NCBI GenBank assembly: GCA_025526915.1
Contig: JAHLKH010000037.1
Location: 114,480-178,479 of the forward strand
Source: Entophlyctis helioformis
Taxonomy: Eukaryota; Chytridiomycota; Chytridiomycetes; Chytridiales; Chytriomycetaceae
Direction of reading: 5' to 3'
DNA: 64,000 nt
Positions 24,006 through 37,551 of the stretch are shown here, one piece after another (the stretch's first letter is position 1; each line of letters starts with the position of its first letter). Position numbers and translations under genes: made by a program. A model generated the notes under the pieces. The model was not told the DNA's origin and did no database searches. It saw nothing but the letters and a program-made list of their open reading frames with translations.

Positions 24006-25254
24006 TTAGTCCATGCGGCCCTTGAGCGTCCGGGTAATAACCTCTGTCGGTGTGATGACGTGCACAATGCCACCCCAGCCAGAGAGGGCATCACGGTCCA
24101 GTGAATTGAGCAGCGCCTGGGAAATGGTCTCGAACAGGTCCTCGGGTTCCTATTGGCAGCCAGCATCCAACGGCGCGGTCAGATTAATCCACACCTCGGC
24201 CGCACATACTCCAGTGCCGTTGGCTGAGAAGACTGAATCGAGACGACACTTACAAGGTCGGGCTCCCAGAGCGACTCGCACATGCCGTACATCTGCTTGG
24301 ACGCGGTGCCGGCCACCACAAAGTCCTTGGCAAAGTTGATGCACCCAATCGTGTCCATGGAGCAGATGAACGGCTCGCCAAGCTTGTCCACGCCAGCAAT
24401 CACGGGCTCGGCAAAGTAGGAGCCGAATCTGGCAGCCAACGAGGAACAGGATGGGCAGACATTCAAGACAGCCGTGTCAGCGCGTTGTGCCATGCCATGC
24501 CATGCCATGCGAGCGAGACGCGCAAGGATGCATGCAGTGCGCACCTCTTTTCGTAGAGTGTTGACGAGACCATGTGAGCAAACGTCTTTGGGCTGATCTC
24601 GCGCTCTTCGCTGAGATGGTACATGTTGACTTTGAATCTGAAGCGCTCGCTCCTGTACACGTTCCAGCCAAGGCAGGCAATGGTCAGCTGGAGCGACTGT
24701 GCTCGAATCTGCTGTCTGCATGCCGGTCTGTGTCTGTGTCTGCCTGTGTGTGTGTGTCTGTCTGTCTGTCTGTCTGACGTTGGGCTGGTTGTGGCAACAT
24801 TGACAACAGGCGCGACCCCAAACGGACAAGGGTTGACTGACACGAACAGGCGGCGTGGCGGCAAGAGCGGCGGCTCGACAGACGGCGGGAAGACGGCGGG
24901 CAGACCGACATGCAGACAGCCAGCCAGACAGAGGAGCGACAAGGCAACTCACAGGGTGACAACGTCAGTGGCGAGGCCGGCCAGACCCAGGTAGGTCTTG
25001 TCGGTCATGGGGAAGATCTTCTGAAAGTCCATGCCCAGCGTCAGCGCCTGCACACCGAAGCGGCGGTCGGCGGCGATGGCCACACAGTTCTTGCCAACCA
25101 TGGCAAGGACTGATGCGCCGTTGTACTCCATAATCGACTGTTGCCGGTGCGTGCCACGGACGGGCGGTTAGCATCCTGCCCTTGTTGCTGTCCGCTCGCC
25201 AACCCCGGTCGGCTGCAGCCAGCGTCGCGCGTCACATCTCGAATCACGAACCAT
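24006..25254 (-). CDS. PUP3: 20S proteasome subunit beta type-3
   Basis: Non-catalytic beta subunit of the 20S core. The exons read [16 protein letters not shown], then [40 protein letters not shown], a middle exon with [10 protein letters not shown] and [58 protein letters not shown] and the end RTLKGRMD, all close to PSMB3. It lacks the Thr nucleophile of active beta subunits, as beta3 does. Two starts are possible. ATG 25131 gives MEYNGA directly. An ATG at 25254 is followed at once by a GTTCGT donor and would splice to TCG ATT ATG, giving MSIMEYNG, the form seen in beta3 proteins. I prefer the latter. Tandem with the Ett1-like gene upstream. Confidence 0.92.
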
Positions 25255-25384
25255 GTTGGGCGGATTGCGACTTTTGGGCGAACATCGAGACGGGCTGCTG
25301 GCCACTGGCACACCTCCTAAGCACCACATCCTGAGCACCACCGACACAGAAGGCTCGGACAAAGGGCGGATCGTTTCATTGCTG

Positions 25385-27111
25385 CTACACCATGTCCTTT
25401 TCCCAGTCCTGCAGAAACTCTTCAAACATGGACGGCAGCAGCTTCGCGTCGACGGACAGCACTTGCTTGAACGCATCCACAGCCTCGCGGTAGAACGCGA
25501 TGGCTTCCTCGCTGTCCTCGCCCTCGTCATCGTCGTCTTCGTGTAGATTACCCAGCTCGACACAGGCCTCGCCAAGGAGACACAGCACCGGCACGCTCGA
25601 CACGCTTGCCTTGCCGTCCTTTTGTGTAAGGTCAAGGACTTTGCGGAAGTAGTTGGCCGCTGTTGTCACAAACACACACATTTTCCAGTGTGAGTCGATG
25701 GTGAGGCATGACAGACAGGATTGTGCCTGAACTCGCGCACAGACCCATACCTGTTTTCAACAGCTTGATAGCGGCCTCTGGATCGCTGGCGTCCTCTGCG
25801 TCTTCATCGTCGCTCTCTGACAGCTTGCATCCGGCGGAGAGTGCGATCGAACCAAGGCCAACAAGCGCCTTGATGTTGTTGGGTTCATCTGCAAAACCGT
25901 TGCATTGATGCTGGATCAGCAGTGCGTACACGGGCGAGAGTTGCAGATGGCATGATAGGGCAATTGGGCAACACTGCTGACCTTTCAGAGCCAATTCCCA
26001 CAAACGGCTGGCCGCGCTCAACCACTCCTGCTCCTGCTTTGGGCTGGTGGCGTCATGATCCGCATACCGCTTGCACTCCCGCGCCATCTCAGCAAGTACC
26101 GAGGCATGATCGCTGCTGGTCGGATAGGCCGCCGTTTCGGCCAGCTTCATGTGGTTCTTGGTCTCGGCAACCAGCGCCTTGGCCATCTTGGGCGATGCAT
26201 GGTGGACCAGTCCAGACTTGCGCAGCTTGACGGCGGCCAAGAGCGCATGCAGCTTGCCCGTAATGGCCGTATTGTTTTCTGCCGCGGCCAGTGCCAAACC
26301 AGACTCGATCGGGTCGAGTGTTGCTTCCAAGTACTCAAGCAGCCCTTGGCCACCGCCATTCTCGTTGGATTCAGCGTCTTGGACGTCTTGGTCGTCTGCC
26401 TCTTGAGCGTGATCTGCTTCGGAGGAGAACTTGGGCTTATTCCTCAACGCCGACTCTGAGATGCCCAGATGGAGCAGCGAGAAGCCGTAGACCCAGTAAA
26501 AGGACGGCGTCAGGGGCGGCAGAGTCTTGGCAGACGCCTCCAGAAAGTCGCGCTCCTCGTCGGTGGCATTGGGCACATGGCCAGTGCGGATGCGCACCAT
26601 TTTGTCGCACTCGTGCACGCATCCGCGCAGCAGCAGGCGCGCCGAGTCATCCTGACCAGCATCTGTCCGCGCATTGGGCATCGGGCATGTCAGCTCGGGC
26701 ATGTCAGCTCGGGCATGCCACAGCGGCAAGCCATGATGGCAAGCCTGCAGCCGACTCACCAAGGTCAGCGAGGGCACGCTGGAACAGATGCTCGACCTCT
26801 TCAATGTCGTCTGCGCCGGCAGACACCTCGAGCGTCAGCGTCTCTTGATCGGCTCCGGCCGGCTCGTCCTGTCGCTCCTGCTGGGCTTGGACGGCACTCG
26901 ACGGCTTGGCGCGCTTGGCTCGCTTGGAAGGCTGCACGGTGCTGCCGGGCTCGGAAGGTGCAGGCGCTCGCTTGGCTGGCTTCTGCGTCTGCGTCTGTGT
27001 CTGCGTCTGCTTGTCGTCGTCGTCGTCGTCGAGGGCCGACACCACAAATGAGCCAGACCGCCCAATGCCCCGCGGCCAGCTCGGCTTGCTCGCCTTGCTC
27101 TGCTTCGCCAT
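25385..27111 (-). CDS. Ett1/Nro1-family protein (translation termination / Ofd1 regulator)
   Basis: The first exon is Lys/Arg-rich with acidic and (Thr-Gln)n runs (MAKQSKASKPSWPRG, DDDDDKQTQTQTQTQ), typical of the nuclear N-terminus in this family. The diagnostic stretch is LLLRGCVHECDKMVRI (about 26620), close to the VHECDRLLRL segment of yeast Ett1. Alpha-helical TPR-like repeats follow: FYWVYGFSLLHLGISESAL, ALVGLGSIALSAGCKLSES, CLLGEACVELGNLHEDDDDE. It ends FEEFLQDWEKDMV. In yeast Ett1 aids stop-codon recognition with Tpa1; the fission yeast relative Nro1 inhibits Ofd1. Which role applies here is unknown. Its ATG is 45 bp from the divergent coiled-coil gene's ATG. Confidence 0.68.
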
Positions 27112-27156
27112 TTGCGATCTTGCGTTGAACAGCGACAACGGCCGCCCAGTCGAGCC

Positions 27157-30100
27157 ATGGAGCGCAATGCAAGACACTCGGCTGCCCGTGCCCCTGCACC
27201 CACATCTGCGTCCAGTTCACCTGCGCCAACGCCGGCCGGCCCGAGCCGCCATGCGACGGCTGCAGGAACGCCTTCCACCGCCCGCTCGGCGCCTGCCCTG
27301 GACTCGGCATCGTACCAGCAGTTTCTCAGCCAGTACATCAACGACAGCACCACAACAGCAACCACAGCCGACCTTCGCAGTACCACCGCCTACCACAGCC
27401 ACCGCAGCCATGGCGGCCACGCCCAGATCCAGCCCGACGGCGCTATCCTGCACGCAGACGGCGCCAACCATCGGAATGCACACGGCTCGGACACGGCGTC
27501 TCAGCTTCACTCCGATCTGCTGCAGTACCACAACGGAGACGATCTGTTTGATGAGCGCGACCAGCCGCAGCTTGAAACAGACGACGACTTTCAGTTCATG
27601 CTCAGCCAGCTGGACCCAGAAGGAAACACGATGCGTTTGCCGCTTCCTGCAGCGGCCATGCATGGCTCTGCTTCTTCTCGCCGTACTACCACAGCCAACG
27701 GCCACGATCAACATCAGCAGCACCAGACCTTTGACGAGTACGACAACAATTCTGGCCGAGATGACCAAAGCCAAGACAACGATGACGGCCAGCACAACGT
27801 CGCGCTCGACCAGGCCGACTTGTCACAGCTAGACCATGACCAAGACGATGACCGCTTTGAAGACAGTATGTTTAAGCAGCACCAGCAGCACCAGCAGCAG
27901 TATTATGGTTCCGACCGGAATCAGCTGTGGAACCACAGCAGCAGCCCGAGCCAGGCATCCATAAACGCGGGCGGGCATAGCAACGAGGCTCATTCTGCTG
28001 ACAGGGATGGGCCGGCAGCTGGGTTTGCGCGTGTCGAGGGAATCACAGAGTTGGACCTTTCGGACCTCGAAGATGACCTGTTTCGCGAAGATCGCGATCT
28101 GGACAGTCATGCTGCAGACGCACAAACGCAAGAGGGGCGAGAAGTTGACGGCGTGTATGGACAAGATGCCAGTCACGGCGAGTCTCTGTATCTTGCGCCG
28201 GACGAGTTGCCAAGCAGCCTCGCTGAGGGGTTCACTGTTGCGCGCGTTGGTGGCCAGTCCGTGTGGAATGATCTGGGCGACCATCACAACTCGTTTTCGC
28301 AGTGGAGCCCGGAGCAGCAGCAGCAAGAGCAAGAACAACAAGAACAGCAGCAGCAAGTCCACTCAAGGCTTGATATGCACCAGGAGTTTGGTGCTGCAGC
28401 CCCACTGCCCTTCTCGGACAGTGGTTTGCACCAAGCCACACAGCCGGCTTCTCGGGGCACACCTGCGAACCCAGCAGTTCTTGGCGCAGCAGCCGCTGCC
28501 GAGTCAGGAGATCCGGCGCATCCTGTGCAGCTTGGCCTAATGCGATCGTCTGTCAGCTCACACCGCTCTGCCGGATCTTCAACGTCTGTAGCAAGACCAA
28601 TCCAATCCAGCATATCAACAGCACCTTCTCCTCCTGCAACACTCTATGCGGCGCGTGCACCTGTCGCAGGCACCATTACCGATCCTAATGCCAGCAACCG
28701 TCCAGTAACTACCACCGCCGCCACCACCGCCACCACCGCCACTACCGCCGCTGCATCAGACGCATTCACACCATCGCAGTCAGGCCGAAAGACATCTGCA
28801 CCTCCAGCCGTCGGATGGACACCCATGACAGCAGCAGGCGACGCCAGACGCAACACGCCATATTCCGCGTATTCAACCGCAACCTCATCGGCGGAGAGTC
28901 TTGCATCGCAGAAGCATCTCCATGACATGCTCACCGAAACACGCGCGGAATGCTATAGTCTGCGCACACTCAACGAGCGTCTCCTCAAGTCCACGAAAGA
29001 ATACCAGCAGCAACTCGGTGCGCTGGAGCTGGAACGCGATCGCGCCGTCATCGACACTCGCATGCAAGCGGACCTGCAGATCCAGCGAATTCAGGAAAGC
29101 GAGCGCCAGAACCAGCAGCTCATGCAGGACGAGATACAGCGGCTCAAGGCAGACTTGGAAGCAGCGCGTTCGACCACGACACAGATCCAGGGCATCCGCG
29201 CGTCTATCCAACGCGAAAAGGAGCTTGACGTGCTGGCGCTCAAGAAAGAGCTGCTTGTGCAGAAAGAGCGGCAGCTGCAGGACCTCCGCAACGATATGAT
29301 AGGACAGCGTGATGCTCTTGCCAAGACGTATCGCGCAGAGCTCGACAAGGTGGTGGAATCGTGGCGCTCAAAGCTGGATGCGACGCAGACGCAGCTCAAC
29401 CAAGCCGTGGTTGAAAAGCAGGCCCTTGCCGATGCATTGGATGCGGCGACTGCCGCCGCGGCAGCTTTGCCTCGAAAGAATAGCAGCGCGGATTTCTGTC
29501 AGCAGTTTGATCAAGGGCTGGACGAGCGGATGGCGTGGAAGGCAAAGGAAGCCGAGTTTGAGTATCTCAAGGAGCAGCTCCTCATTTTGTTTGCAGACGA
29601 GTCCAAGGAGCTTGCTGGTCGTGTGAATGGGTCAGGTATGGCAAAGGACGCTCAAGGGTTTGCGAGCAGCCAAAGCAGCAACAACAGCCATGGAAGTCGC
29701 GGCAGTAGCAGCAGTAACAGCAACAGCAACAGCAGCGGCGGCGGCAATGCGCATGGACGCGATCAAGCAAAGACGGCTGGCCCGCAACTTCCAAACGTCC
29801 ATACGGCCACCGCCACTGCATCGTCACGAAGCCGCCCAAACAACAGTCGCAGCATCTCCACATCAGCGCATGTGCTTGAAATGTGCCGTGCGTTTGTGGA
29901 GCGCACCGAGCAGGCCCTTGTCCGCTTGCGCGTGGATGCGAGCGCACTGACAGAGCAGCTGCACAGCCAGCGCGAAGGGTTCCAAGCCGATCTCCATCGC
30001 GACCGCGAGCAGCTCGAGTTCCAGCACCAACGCGCAATGGAGACACTCAAGCGCGCGCACATGGCCGAACTGGCGCAACAGCGCGTGTCCTTTGAAGCCA

Positions 30101-31355
30101 ATCTGTCTCTGCTGCGATCGGAAGCCGATGCAATGAACAGCCGCCAAGAAACTCGGATACAGCAACTGGTTCGGCAAGCACAGCATGTTCGTGACCAGCA
30201 GCAGCAGCAGGATTCGGCTCAAAGACAGGATCGATGGAATGGCAGAAGCAGCGGCGGCCGTGGCGACACATCCAACCCCGTCGATAACGCGTCAGTGACG
30301 CTTATAGAGCTTGCCTCGCGATTCCCGACACAGCTTGCATCGTACCGGGCCTCGCTTGAGTCCGAGTTTGCCAGCCGGACAGCCGACGCCCAAGCCGCAC
30401 ACCAACGCGCAATGACATCCCTTGTTGCAGACCACGAGCAAGCCATCCAAGACCTGCAATCCCGCCACCAGACGGACAAACAGTCTCTGCTTGACCGACA
30501 CCAGGCAGACATGATGAAGGTGTCCAAACGGCTCAAGGACCAGTGCTCGACGGCCTACGACTCGGCAATCAGCAAACTCAAGAACGAGTACTTGCGGCTC
30601 GAGGGCGAGCTGCTGGCGAGAGTCACGAGCGAAAAGGAGCTCTATGTCGATCGCATGGAGCGCAAGCTTGTCTTGGAGAGCGAGAAGGCGCGGCGTGAGC
30701 GTCAGGTGGCGTTGGCCGAAGTGGAGACCAAGTACCAACAGCAAATTGCTGACCTGGAGGTGAGCCGGAACCCGTTCTTGTTCACTGCACATGACGACAC
30801 GAATCATGACTGATGGACGAGCATGTGGGCATTGCGATGGTGGTGGTGGCGATGGTGGCGATGGTGGCGATGGTTTTTGCAGAAACTGTTGGCTGATGCC
30901 AAACAGCAGAGTCTTGCCGAGCTCAAAGGCATCAAGGAAAAGTACGTGGCGACAGTCAAGCGGATGCGCGATGAGCTAGCCACCACCAAGCAGGACAGTT
31001 GGAGCAAACTCGAGGCCGAGTGGACCAGACGACGCCAAACGATGAACCATGAATGGCTCAAGAGGTGCGTGCTTGAGTCCCTGGCTGTGCACACCAATCT
31101 GCTAAGGCGGACTGATGTCTGAACCAAATATGGGCATGGACGCGTTGCTTGCATACCACATGTGCTGCGATGGGCAGACTCGAAAGCTTCAAGGGCCATT
31201 GCGAGTCACGCCATGCCAGATGCTGGTGCTCCGATACACTGGCTTCGTTACAGCAGCAATGTGGCTCCATGGACGGCGGTGGCCAGCAAAATCAGCGCCA
31301 GCAGCAAGATCAGCGCCAGCAGCCAGACCTGGCGCGGCGGCAAAATGAAGGATAA
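27157..31355 (+). CDS. Long coiled-coil protein, possibly CEP152/Asterless-like
   Basis: One long exon (27157-30771) and two short ones encode about 1,300 residues. Residues 1-550 are disordered, rich in Gln, His, Ser and Thr, with acidic patches (DLSDLEDDLFREDRDLDSHA). From about residue 590 a coiled coil runs almost to the end (QLQDLRNDMIGQRDALAKTY, ELDKVVESWRSKLDATQTQL, EYLRLEGELLARVTSEKELY), broken by a Ser/Asn linker near 29690. The penultimate exon (30892-31061) has LAELKGIKEKYVATVKRMRD followed by WSKLEAEWTRRRQTM, which resembles the C-terminal part of the animal centriole-duplication protein CEP152. Coiled coils mislead easily, so this is tentative. The last exon is Gln-rich and ends RRQNEG. 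A GATGGTGGC repeat lies in the penultimate intron. Confidence 0.6.
30835..30877. repeat. (GATGGTGGC)n minisatellite in an intron
   Basis: About four 9-bp units lie in the intron of the coiled-coil gene, just before its TTTTTGCAG acceptor. Confidence 0.8.
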
Positions 31356-31590
31356 CCGAATGGAGATTAAGAGATTCTGTTGAGAGAGAGAGAGAGAGGG
31401 CGGGACTCGTTGAGACGTCAACACGAGATATGGACAGCGAGAGGACGAGAGTTTGGACAGGAGAAGAGGGCGTGGTGGCATGGCAGGCACGGGGGCCGAG
31501 ATGTGGCGGATATGAGCGAGAACTGAACGCGCAATGGGTCCGCAATTGGACCAGCGAGACAGTGGGCGGATATGGATTGACGAGAGCCGT

Positions 31591-33096
<1,506 letters not shown>

Positions 33097-33344
33097 CTGG
33101 ACTCCGCTGTGCTGGCTGGCGAGCCAAGCAATGGCCAAACAGTCAGCAGCTTGCATGCACCACCAGCGGGCGGCGCATATCTGTTCGCACGCCACCTACC
33201 AGGATGTGTCCCGTTGGGTTGAACGAGCGGATCTGATTCAGAATCAATCAATAACCTCTGAATCACGTGACGTGACACGTGACTATGTGGCGAGCCAATC
33301 GGCGGCGAGGGGCAGGCGGATGTTCACCACTTAACCACTTCACC

Positions 33345-35030
33345 ATGACCCAGTTTGCACGCATCGCTGCCAAGACCCAGTCGTACGACTGGGGCAAGAT
33401 CGGGCGTTCCAGCACCGTCGCCACTCTGGCTGCTGCCACGCCTGGCTTCTCCATCGACGACACCAAGCCGTATGCAGAGGTGGGCAGCGCAGCGGGCGAT
33501 CGTGTGTGTGTGTGTGTGTGTGCGTGTGTTGGCGAGCAGCAGTGGCACCGTGATGGCGGCGATGATTGCTCGCGAGCATCTGCAGAGGCACAGCCGCATG
33601 TCCGTGCAAGCGGCTGTGCTGCAGAGCAACTGCCGACACACCTCAATGCTGCCCACATGCTGCCCACATGCCGCCTTTGCATGGACTGACGCTGTGGCTT
33701 CACATGTCCGACTGCAGCTGTGGATGGGCACCCACCCCAACGCGCCGTCTGTCCTGGTCGACTCGCAGACGCCGCTCAGGGACGTGCTCACGCCGTCCAA
33801 CCTGTCGCCCGACCTGCACAAGCACTACAACGGCGACCTGCCGTTCCTGTTCAAGGTGCTGAGCATCAACAAGGCGCTGTCCATCCAGGCACACCCAGAC
33901 AAGGCGCTCGCCCAGCAGCTGTTCACCAAGTACCCGCATCTGTACAAGGACCCCAACCACAAGCCCGAAATGGTGCGCTGCAGGCATGATGCATGCCGTG
34001 ATGGCCACATCCACATTCTCCACTCCGCTTGCACAGCCAGGCCTGACCATGTCTGACGCAACTGCCGCCTAACCGTCCTTGAACAGGCCCTTGCCCTCAC
34101 GCCCTTTGAGGCATTCATTGGCTTCCGCCCTCTTGCAGAGATCAGCGGCCATCTGGACAAGTACCCAGAATTCGCTGCCGTCATTGGCACGACCGTGGCA
34201 TCCGCATTCAAGGCCCAGGTTGCCAAGACCGGCGCATCCACTGGCCAAGACGATCTGGCAGCCAACAAGCAGGCGCTCCGCACGCTGTTTGGCACTCTCA
34301 TGAACCAGGATCCTGCTGTCATTGCCACGCAGCTGGACGCTCTCATCGCACGCGTTGCCCACTCGCCGGACACGCTTGACAAGCTGCTTGTCCGTCTCAA
34401 CAAGGAGTACCCGCAAGACGTCGGATGCTTCTGCGCCCTGCTTCTCAACTACCTCACTCTCTCAGCAGGCGACGCCATTTTCTTGGCTGCTAACGAGCCG
34501 CATGCGTACATTTCAGGAGGTCAGTGTCTCGTTTGTTTCGCAGGCAGACCACTGAATGTAGCCTGACCCAGGGCATCCGTGTGGCTTGGACAGACTGCGT
34601 GGAGTGCATGGCCACCAGCGACAACGTCGTGCGATCGGGTCTGACGCCAAAGTTCAAGGATGTCGACACGCTCGTGTCGATGCTGACGTACAACTACGGC
34701 CCGGCCGATGCCCAGATCCTGCGTGGCGATCCCGTTCCCAATACGTCCTTCACGCGCCTGTACGACCCGCCGATTGACGAGTTCTCTGTGGCCCGCGTGC
34801 ACTTTGCACGGGGCCAGACTGCCGGCGCGCTGGTTGAGCATGCCGCACCACTCAAGGGACCCAGCATTGCGCTTGTGACGGCTGGATCGGGCTACATCAC
34901 GGTCAATGGAAGCCGCACCAAGGCCGAGTCTGGATTTGTCTTTTTCATCGGCGCCGATGTGCCTGTGACATACGAGCTGCCGGCAGAGGGCAGCGACTTT
35001 ACCGTCTACCGTGCATACTGCCAGCTATGA
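33345..35030 (+). CDS. Mannose-6-phosphate isomerase (type I)
   Basis: Zinc enzyme interconverting fructose-6-phosphate and mannose-6-phosphate, the entry to GDP-mannose for glycosylation and wall mannans. It starts MTQFARIAAKTQSYDWGKIG. After intron 1 (with a GT microsatellite near 33503) come LWMGTHPNAPS, FLFKVLSINKALSIQAHPDK (zinc-binding QAHPDK), the helical insert and FLAANEPHAYISG (zinc-binding His). The last exon opens DCVECMATSDNVVRSGLTPK, typical of type I enzymes, and ends FTVYRAYCQL. The start at 33345 is preferred over an in-frame upstream ATG at 33279 because MTQF fits the family. There are four exons. Convergent with the SDS3-like gene 298 bp away. Confidence 0.95.
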
Positions 35031-35327
35031 TGCGCCGTCTTCACCGGCACACTGCTCCGCGCGTCTGCCTGTTGCCCAATGAAGAACACGTTGATCATCG
35101 TCAAAAGGCCGTTGGTTTGTGCCATTCATTCGCTGCGGTGTGCAATGCATCACACCAATTGCATCCTGTCGTCGAACCACTCACTGCGGATAGCATTGCT
35201 GAATGCTCGTTCAGCGAGTTGCACATCACCAGAGCAACAGATTGACGTTTGCGCGCAACATACCAAGTGCCCGTCAAGCCGAGAGCCACGCGCTTTGGCC
35301 CACAAAAGGTGGGCAGCTGTTTTACTC
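35031..35327. other. Convergent intergenic region, nothing recognised
   Basis: Short region between the 3' ends of the isomerase and SDS3-like genes. No open frame with splice or codon support was seen; it probably holds two 3' UTRs. Confidence 0.5.
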
Positions 35328-36941
35328 CATCACTTTTTCTTGTATCCCTGTCCAGCCTTGCGCGATGTGTTGTGCTGATCACCCACAGCGCGCATACAGC
35401 GCACCGGCACGCCAAGGACGGCAAGTGTGAGCATATGCGTATGCTGCAGCGGCACATTTTGCATCGGCAGCCAGCAGCCCAGACTCACCGTCAAGCCTCC
35501 AACGCGCCGCAAGACACCCAGATCATCGTAGATCTCGTGGTCCTTGAGCTGGAAGACAAGCACAGGACGTACAAGACAAAAAGCGCAGGCAAGAGTCAAG
35601 GTGGTTGCAGGCCCTCTGGTTGGCTTGTGGTCCCACACAGCAAGTCATAAACCCGTGCGCACAACAGTTTAGCAGACTGGCAAGCAGGCAATACACTGGG
35701 AGCAGCACATGCACCAGGCCATTCAAGAGGGGGGAAAAGGATATCATTCGGAGCCTTGCGCCGCTTCTCCTTCTTTTGCTGCTCCTCGACACGCTGGACC
35801 GTTTGGCGTGTGGCTTTACGCGTGCCCACGACAGCCTTCATGTTCTCGAGGCTGGCATCGTTGGACACGTCAAAGCTGTCGCGATCGTCCTTGAGCTTGC
35901 GCTTCTTCTCATCCAGCTCCTGCAGCATCTTCTCGCGAAGCCCATCCCGCTCTGCATTGAATTCGGCGAGCGAGGCTTCGTACTCGAGTTGGTATATCCG
36001 CTGTGCACATTCCAGCTCATAGTCGCGGAACAGCTCTGCCTGCTTGATGGCCAAGTCGCGCTCTCGCTCAAGCATACTGAATGCTTCGAGATACTCTGGG
36101 TGAATGCCTGTTGTTTCCGTCATGGATCGCGATGTGTGGGCAAAGAGTCAGTCATGTGGCTGGGCGTGTCAGCCAAGTCAGCGCCTCACTAGCCTTGCTG
36201 GATCTCTCTGGTTTCGCTCTTGAAGGCGTTGATCTTTTCATGGAAAATCCTTTGAGGCATTGGCAAAGGTGGTTGCGCATACACATGCATCGAGTGAGTG
36301 TGGAGAAGATGGTGGCGATCATGTATGTGCAAACACGCATGCAGACAACCCAAACGCACTCGTCCTTGTGCTCCAGGAAACTGCGATCCAGTCTGTTGAG
36401 ATTTTCGTGCAGCTCGCGTTGGCGTCTGTCCTTCTTTGCAGTGTCTTGGGCATAGTCTGAGGCGTTGAGTCAATAAGAGTCAACCACATGCGCGAATGGC
36501 AACATTAGATGGCGTTGGCGAGTGTGGGCTGTCGTGCCACAATCGTGTGCGTCATTGGCAGGCGTCATGCCTGAACAATCAATGTGCATCGCCTCACCTT
36601 CGTCCATATTGGCATCCCAGCCATAGTCATCGCCAGCGACGCTGTTCATGCCGTTGTTTTGGATTCTGGGCGACGCCTGCACCAGAGCAGCACTGCTGGC
36701 ACGCAGATCTGTGCTGGCAGTCGCCGATGCAGCCTTTGACGCATTCGATCCTTTGGGACGCGCTGCGGCTTTGCGAGCCGCTGCGGGTGGTGCAGCTGCA
36801 GGTGCTGGAGCTGGTGCAGATGGCTGGGCAGACGAAGGCTCCGTGGGCTGTGGCTGGTGGCCAGCTTTGGCTGCCTTGGGCAGATCGTCAGAGGGAACAG
36901 CCTGGGGGCAGGCTTCTGTTGCGTTGACGACGACAACGATG

Positions 36942-36972
<31 letters not shown>

Positions 36973-37551
36973 TTGGGGCAGAGGCTGCATGTGCATGGGG
37001 AGAGCAGACGGCACCGCCGGCGCAGGCGCTAGGGAGCCAGACATGGGGGCTGCGGCATCGACAGGCATGGCTGGAGGAGTGTCTGTCTCTGACTTGACTG
37101 GCACGGCGGACTGCGAGTCTGAAGCAGCCGGTTGTGCCGCCGACGGATGCAGCTGGGCGTGTGGTGTCGCGGCAGCAGATGCAGGACGGGAGGGCAGTTG
37201 CGAGGCAGACGACGCGGACGGCAGCACAGGTTGCGATGAAGGAGACAGCGACGGGGCCGATGCAGGTGCAGCCGTCGATGCAGAGGCTGCAGCGGGCAAG
37301 GCCGCAGGAGCGCTGGGCACCGAGGGTCCGTTTACAGTGGCCGACGAAGCTTGCGATGCAGCAGCAGCAGCAGCAGGTGGTGGTGGTGGTGCTGCTGCTG
37401 CCTGTGGGATTGCTGGGGCAGCGTCCTGTCCAGAGTCGGATGCAGGTGCCGGGGCCGGTGCATGCTGCGGCGACGGCTGCTGCACTTGGGGCTGCTGCTC
37501 GGCACCGTCTGCACTTGCAGGTGCGGCTGATGTCGACGGAGAAGCTTGCAT
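35328..37551 (-). CDS. SDS3-like subunit of the Sin3 histone deacetylase complex
   Basis: A long disordered N-terminus (MQASPSTSAAPASADGAEQQ, poly-Pro, poly-Ala, a poly-Ser run coded by CGT repeats) is followed, after an intron near 36900, by DDYGWDANMDEG. Exons then give AKKDRRQRELHENLNRLDRS, IFHEKINAFKSETREIQQ and the helical core GIHPEYLEAFSMLERERDLA, IYQLEYEASLAEFNAERDGL and LREKMLQELDEKKRKLKDDRD. A KAPNDI segment and KDHEIYDDLGVLRR follow. This order (long helix, basic KAPND-type linker, D/E-IxxDLxxL) matches SDS3/BRMS1 co-repressor subunits. One intron (about 36190-36107) appears to use a GC donor. The C-terminal exon ends GQGYKKK and is uncertain. The start is the first ATG of the frame. 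Confidence 0.6.
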
